DNA from: CAZKFG01 sp964551985
GTDB lineage: Bacteria; Bacillota; Negativicutes; Acidaminococcales; JAISLQ01
Direction: 5' to 3'
DNA length: 17,214 nt
Assembly: GCA_964551985.1 (NCBI GenBank)
Contig: CAZKFG010000049.1
Span: forward strand, 1 to 17,214
Part shown: positions 14,964-17,214 of the stretch, piece by piece
Layout of the letters: each line of letters opens with the position of its first letter
How positions within the stretch are numbered: position 1 is the first letter of the stretch
The notes under the pieces: model-generated
What the model was told of the DNA's origin: nothing
Seen by the model: only the letters and a program-made list of their open reading frames with translations
Databases searched by the model: none
Translations under genes and position numbers: made by a program

Positions 14964-17214
14964 TGAACAATTCTAGTGCAGCAGCGCATACGTTAGAATT
15001 TAAAAAGGTTTTATCGCTCGTGGCAGAAAAGTCTGCGACATTTTTGGGTAAACAAAAAGTTCAAGAACTTTTACCAAGCTCTGATTTTTTGCACGTTGAA
15101 AAACTTTTGCAGCAGACAAACGAAGCGTTAAAGCTGTTAAATACAGCGCAAAACCCACCGTTTGGCGGCTTTAGTGATGTTGGCGAACATGTCAAAAAAG
15201 CTATGCTCGGCGGTAGTTTACAGCCACAAGAATTAAGGCTTGTCGGTAATCTTTTGTATTGCGTAAAAAGATTGAAAGATTTTTTTGAGCAACATCAAGA
15301 AGATTGTCCACTGCTTATGGAATATGTTAGTGAGCTAACGGTTTTAGATAGATTGCAAAAGCAGATTGATAGCACTATTTCTCCTCAGTATACAATTTAT
15401 GATAATGCGTCTATGCAACTACAAACAATTCGTCGTCAGATTAGTCAAAATCAACTGAAAGTTAAGCAAAAGCTAGAGAGTATACTAAATTCTACTAAGT
15501 ATAAAAGTTATTTCCAAGATCAGCTTGTAACATTGAGGGCAGATAGATACGTTATCCCGATTAAACAAGAATATAGACAGTTTTTTCCGGGGATTGTGCA
15601 TGACCAGTCTGGTAGTGGTGCGACTGTTTTTATTGAGCCATTATCGGTTGTGGAAATAAACAATGATATAAAAAAGTTCTTGGCACAAGAAAACGAAGAA
15701 GTAGAGCGTATTTTAAAGAATTTATCAAATCTTATAGCCTCTAGTGGTAATGATATTTTAGCTAGTATGAATGCTACTGTTGAGCTTGATATTATTTTTT
15801 CTAAAGCGCATTTTGCAATAGAATTTGACAGTACTTTTCCTATTTTAACTAAAGAAGATAATATAAATATTATAAATGCTCGTCATCCGCTTATTGACAA
15901 GCACTTGGTTGTACCTATCAATGTACAGGTCGGAGGTCAGGTTAAAGTTCTTGTGATAACAGGTTCTAATGCTGGTGGTAAGACTGTAACCTTAAAGATT
16001 ATTGGTTTGTTTTCGCTACTTTGCCAGACTGGTTTGTTTTTGCCAGCCAGCAGTGGCACGAGTATGCCAATTTTTACTGATATTTACGCTGATATTGGTG
16101 ATGAGCAAAGCATTGAAAAAAGTTTGAGTACTTTTTCCAGTCAAATAAGCAATCTAGTGCAAATTGTTGATCGTGCCAAGAAAAATAGCTTGGTACTGCT
16201 TGATGAGATATGTGTCGGCACAGACCCTAAAGAGGGTGCGGCTTTATCTATGGCTATTTTGCAAAAATTAAAAGATAATGATGTTACAACAGTTGTAACA
16301 ACTCATTATAGCGAACTTAAAATTTTTGCTCTGGAACAAGATAAAATGCAAAATGCTAGTGTAGAGTTTGATCAAGCTACACTAAAACCAACATATCGCT
16401 TGCTTATGGGCACGCCTGGCAGTAGTAATGCTTTTCATATTGCTAAAAGATTAGGTTTAAACAGTGATATTTTGGATTTGGCAACAAGTTATTTGGATGA
16501 CGATTACAAAAAATTAGAAGATGTTATTGATGAGCTGGAAAAAGAACGCAGGGAGTACCAAGAGAAAAATGCTCAAATTGAACAAATGCGAAATGATACT
16601 AAGATTTTGCAACAGCGTATAGTACAAAAAGAGCAGCAATTAAGTGGTAAGAAAAACGAAATACTCGAAAAATGCAATAAAGAGAGTGAACAAATACTAA
16701 GGCAAGCGCGTATAGATGCAGCTGAAGCAATAAAAGAATTAAAGGCTTTATTCAATGTTTCAGACAGCAAATTGCGCCAACAGACAATAGATAATGTACG
16801 CGAAAAACTTCAGCCAAAATTACTTGAAGTACAAGAGCCTGTAACAGGTGAAGTATTGACTAAAGACAAAGCAAAAGTTGGCGTTAGTGTTTTTGTACCG
16901 ACAATAGGGCAAAAAGGAGTTGTTGTGTCAGTAAACGCTGGTGATGTTACTGTGCAGATAGGTGCACTCAAAACTAATTTGCCGTTTAAAAAATGTACTT
17001 TGTTGGCACAGGATAAACCTAGCGCGCAAACGGTATCTTTTACAAGCTCTGTTAACAAGGCATCATATACTGCCGATTTTAAAAATCAGATTGATGTACG
17101 CGGTAAGACTATTGATGAAGCGATAATTGATATTGATAAATATTTAGATGATGCAGTACTAGCAGGAGTTAAACAGGTTAGAATAGTCCATGGCAAGGGT
17201 ACAGGAGCTTTAAG
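14963..17214 (+). CDS. mutS2: Endonuclease MutS2 (Smr-domain MutS paralogue), 3'-truncated by window edge
   Basis: DNA- and ribosome-associated ATPase, described as suppressing recombination and, in Bacillus, acting in rescue of collided ribosomes. The frame is open to the window end (750 complete codons of an expected ~785). Order: N-terminal core/clamp region (about 1-310, with LRADRYVIPIK and GSGATVFIEP), ATPase with Walker A GSNAGGKT (334-341), signature STFSSQ (389-394), Walker B LVLLDE (Asp414, Glu415) and GTDPKEGAAL, then a long coiled coil (about 510-615), a KOW-like segment, and the Smr nuclease domain with DVRG (711-714) and HGKGTG (743-748). There is no mismatch-recognition domain I, as expected. 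The start overlaps the U32 stop (TAATG), with AGAGGTG 7 bases upstream. Confidence 0.95.
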   Translation, partial: MNNSSAAAHTLEFKKVLSLVAEKSATFLGKQKVQELLPSSDFLHVEKLLQQTNEALKLLNTAQNPPFGGFSDVGEHVKKAMLGGSLQPQELRLVGNLLYCVKRLKDFFEQHQEDCPLLMEYVSELTVLDRLQKQIDSTISPQYTIYDNASMQLQTIRRQISQNQLKVKQKLESILNSTKYKSYFQDQLVTLRADRYVIPIKQEYRQFFPGIVHDQSGSGATVFIEPLSVVEINNDIKKFLAQENEEVERILKNLSNLIASSGNDILASMNATVELDIIFSKAHFAIEFDSTFPILTKEDNINIINARHPLIDKHLVVPINVQVGGQVKVLVITGSNAGGKTVTLKIIGLFSLLCQTGLFLPASSGTSMPIFTDIYADIGDEQSIEKSLSTFSSQISNLVQIVDRAKKNSLVLLDEICVGTDPKEGAALSMAILQKLKDNDVTTVVTTHYSELKIFALEQDKMQNASVEFDQATLKPTYRLLMGTPGSSNAFHIAKRLGLNSDILDLATSYLDDDYKKLEDVIDELEKERREYQEKNAQIEQMRNDTKILQQRIVQKEQQLSGKKNEILEKCNKESEQILRQARIDAAEAIKELKALFNVSDSKLRQQTIDNVREKLQPKLLEVQEPVTGEVLTKDKAKVGVSVFVPTIGQKGVVVSVNAGDVTVQIGALKTNLPFKKCTLLAQDKPSAQTVSFTSSVNKASYTADFKNQIDVRGKTIDEAIIDIDKYLDDAVLAGVKQVRIVHGKGTGAL

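Noticed and set aside
1..17214. CRISPR array, transposon, prophage, toxin-antitoxin or other defence system
   Set aside because: No regularly spaced repeats, terminal inverted repeats, transposase, integrase or defence-type proteins were seen; nearly all sequence is explained by housekeeping genes and their control elements.

Overview
The window is a stretch of low-GC, AT-rich bacterial chromosome carrying ordinary core genes. Strong AGGAGG-type ribosome binding sites, GTG and TTG starts, compact intrinsic terminators, a T-box leader and a yybP-ykoY manganese riboswitch all point to an anaerobic Firmicute. A Negativicutes-like fermenter is my best guess, from the pyruvate:ferredoxin oxidoreductase, a probable sodium-type membrane pyrophosphatase and a corrinoid adenosyltransferase, but lineage cannot be proved from this sequence. 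A run of 10 N shows the window comes from a draft assembly. I see no insertion sequence, prophage, CRISPR array, rRNA or tRNA gene.

Left part (1-6208, all +): the 3' seven-eighths of nifJ with its own terminator, then a likely secG-hppA unit (preprotein translocase subunit, ion-pumping pyrophosphatase) ending in a terminator, then a monocistronic PduO-type cob(I)alamin adenosyltransferase with its own promoter.

Middle (6209-7370): a small unrecognised single-span membrane protein lies on the - strand (6216-6389). It is transcribed divergently from a strong promoter that leads into a yybP-ykoY Mn2+ riboswitch, which controls an UPF0016/GDT1-family cation transporter, presumably a manganese exporter.

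Right part (7383-17214, all +): a TrmH-type rRNA methyltransferase, a 29-codon YqzL-like micro-gene, a T-box leader with a Phe (TTC) specifier, pheS, pheT, terminator, zapA, a long U32 'peptidase' (RlhA-like), and mutS2, which is cut by the window end. The order methyltransferase-pheS-pheT-zapA-...-mutS2 is a familiar Firmicutes arrangement. The U32 gene is broken by the assembly gap and an out-of-place (TG)12 microsatellite; both halves clearly belong to one gene.

I found no new multi-gene system. The items most worth a second look are the two small genes (the YqzL-like one packed against the T-box, and the - strand membrane protein), the predicted Na+ specificity of the pyrophosphatase, and the gap/microsatellite artefact.
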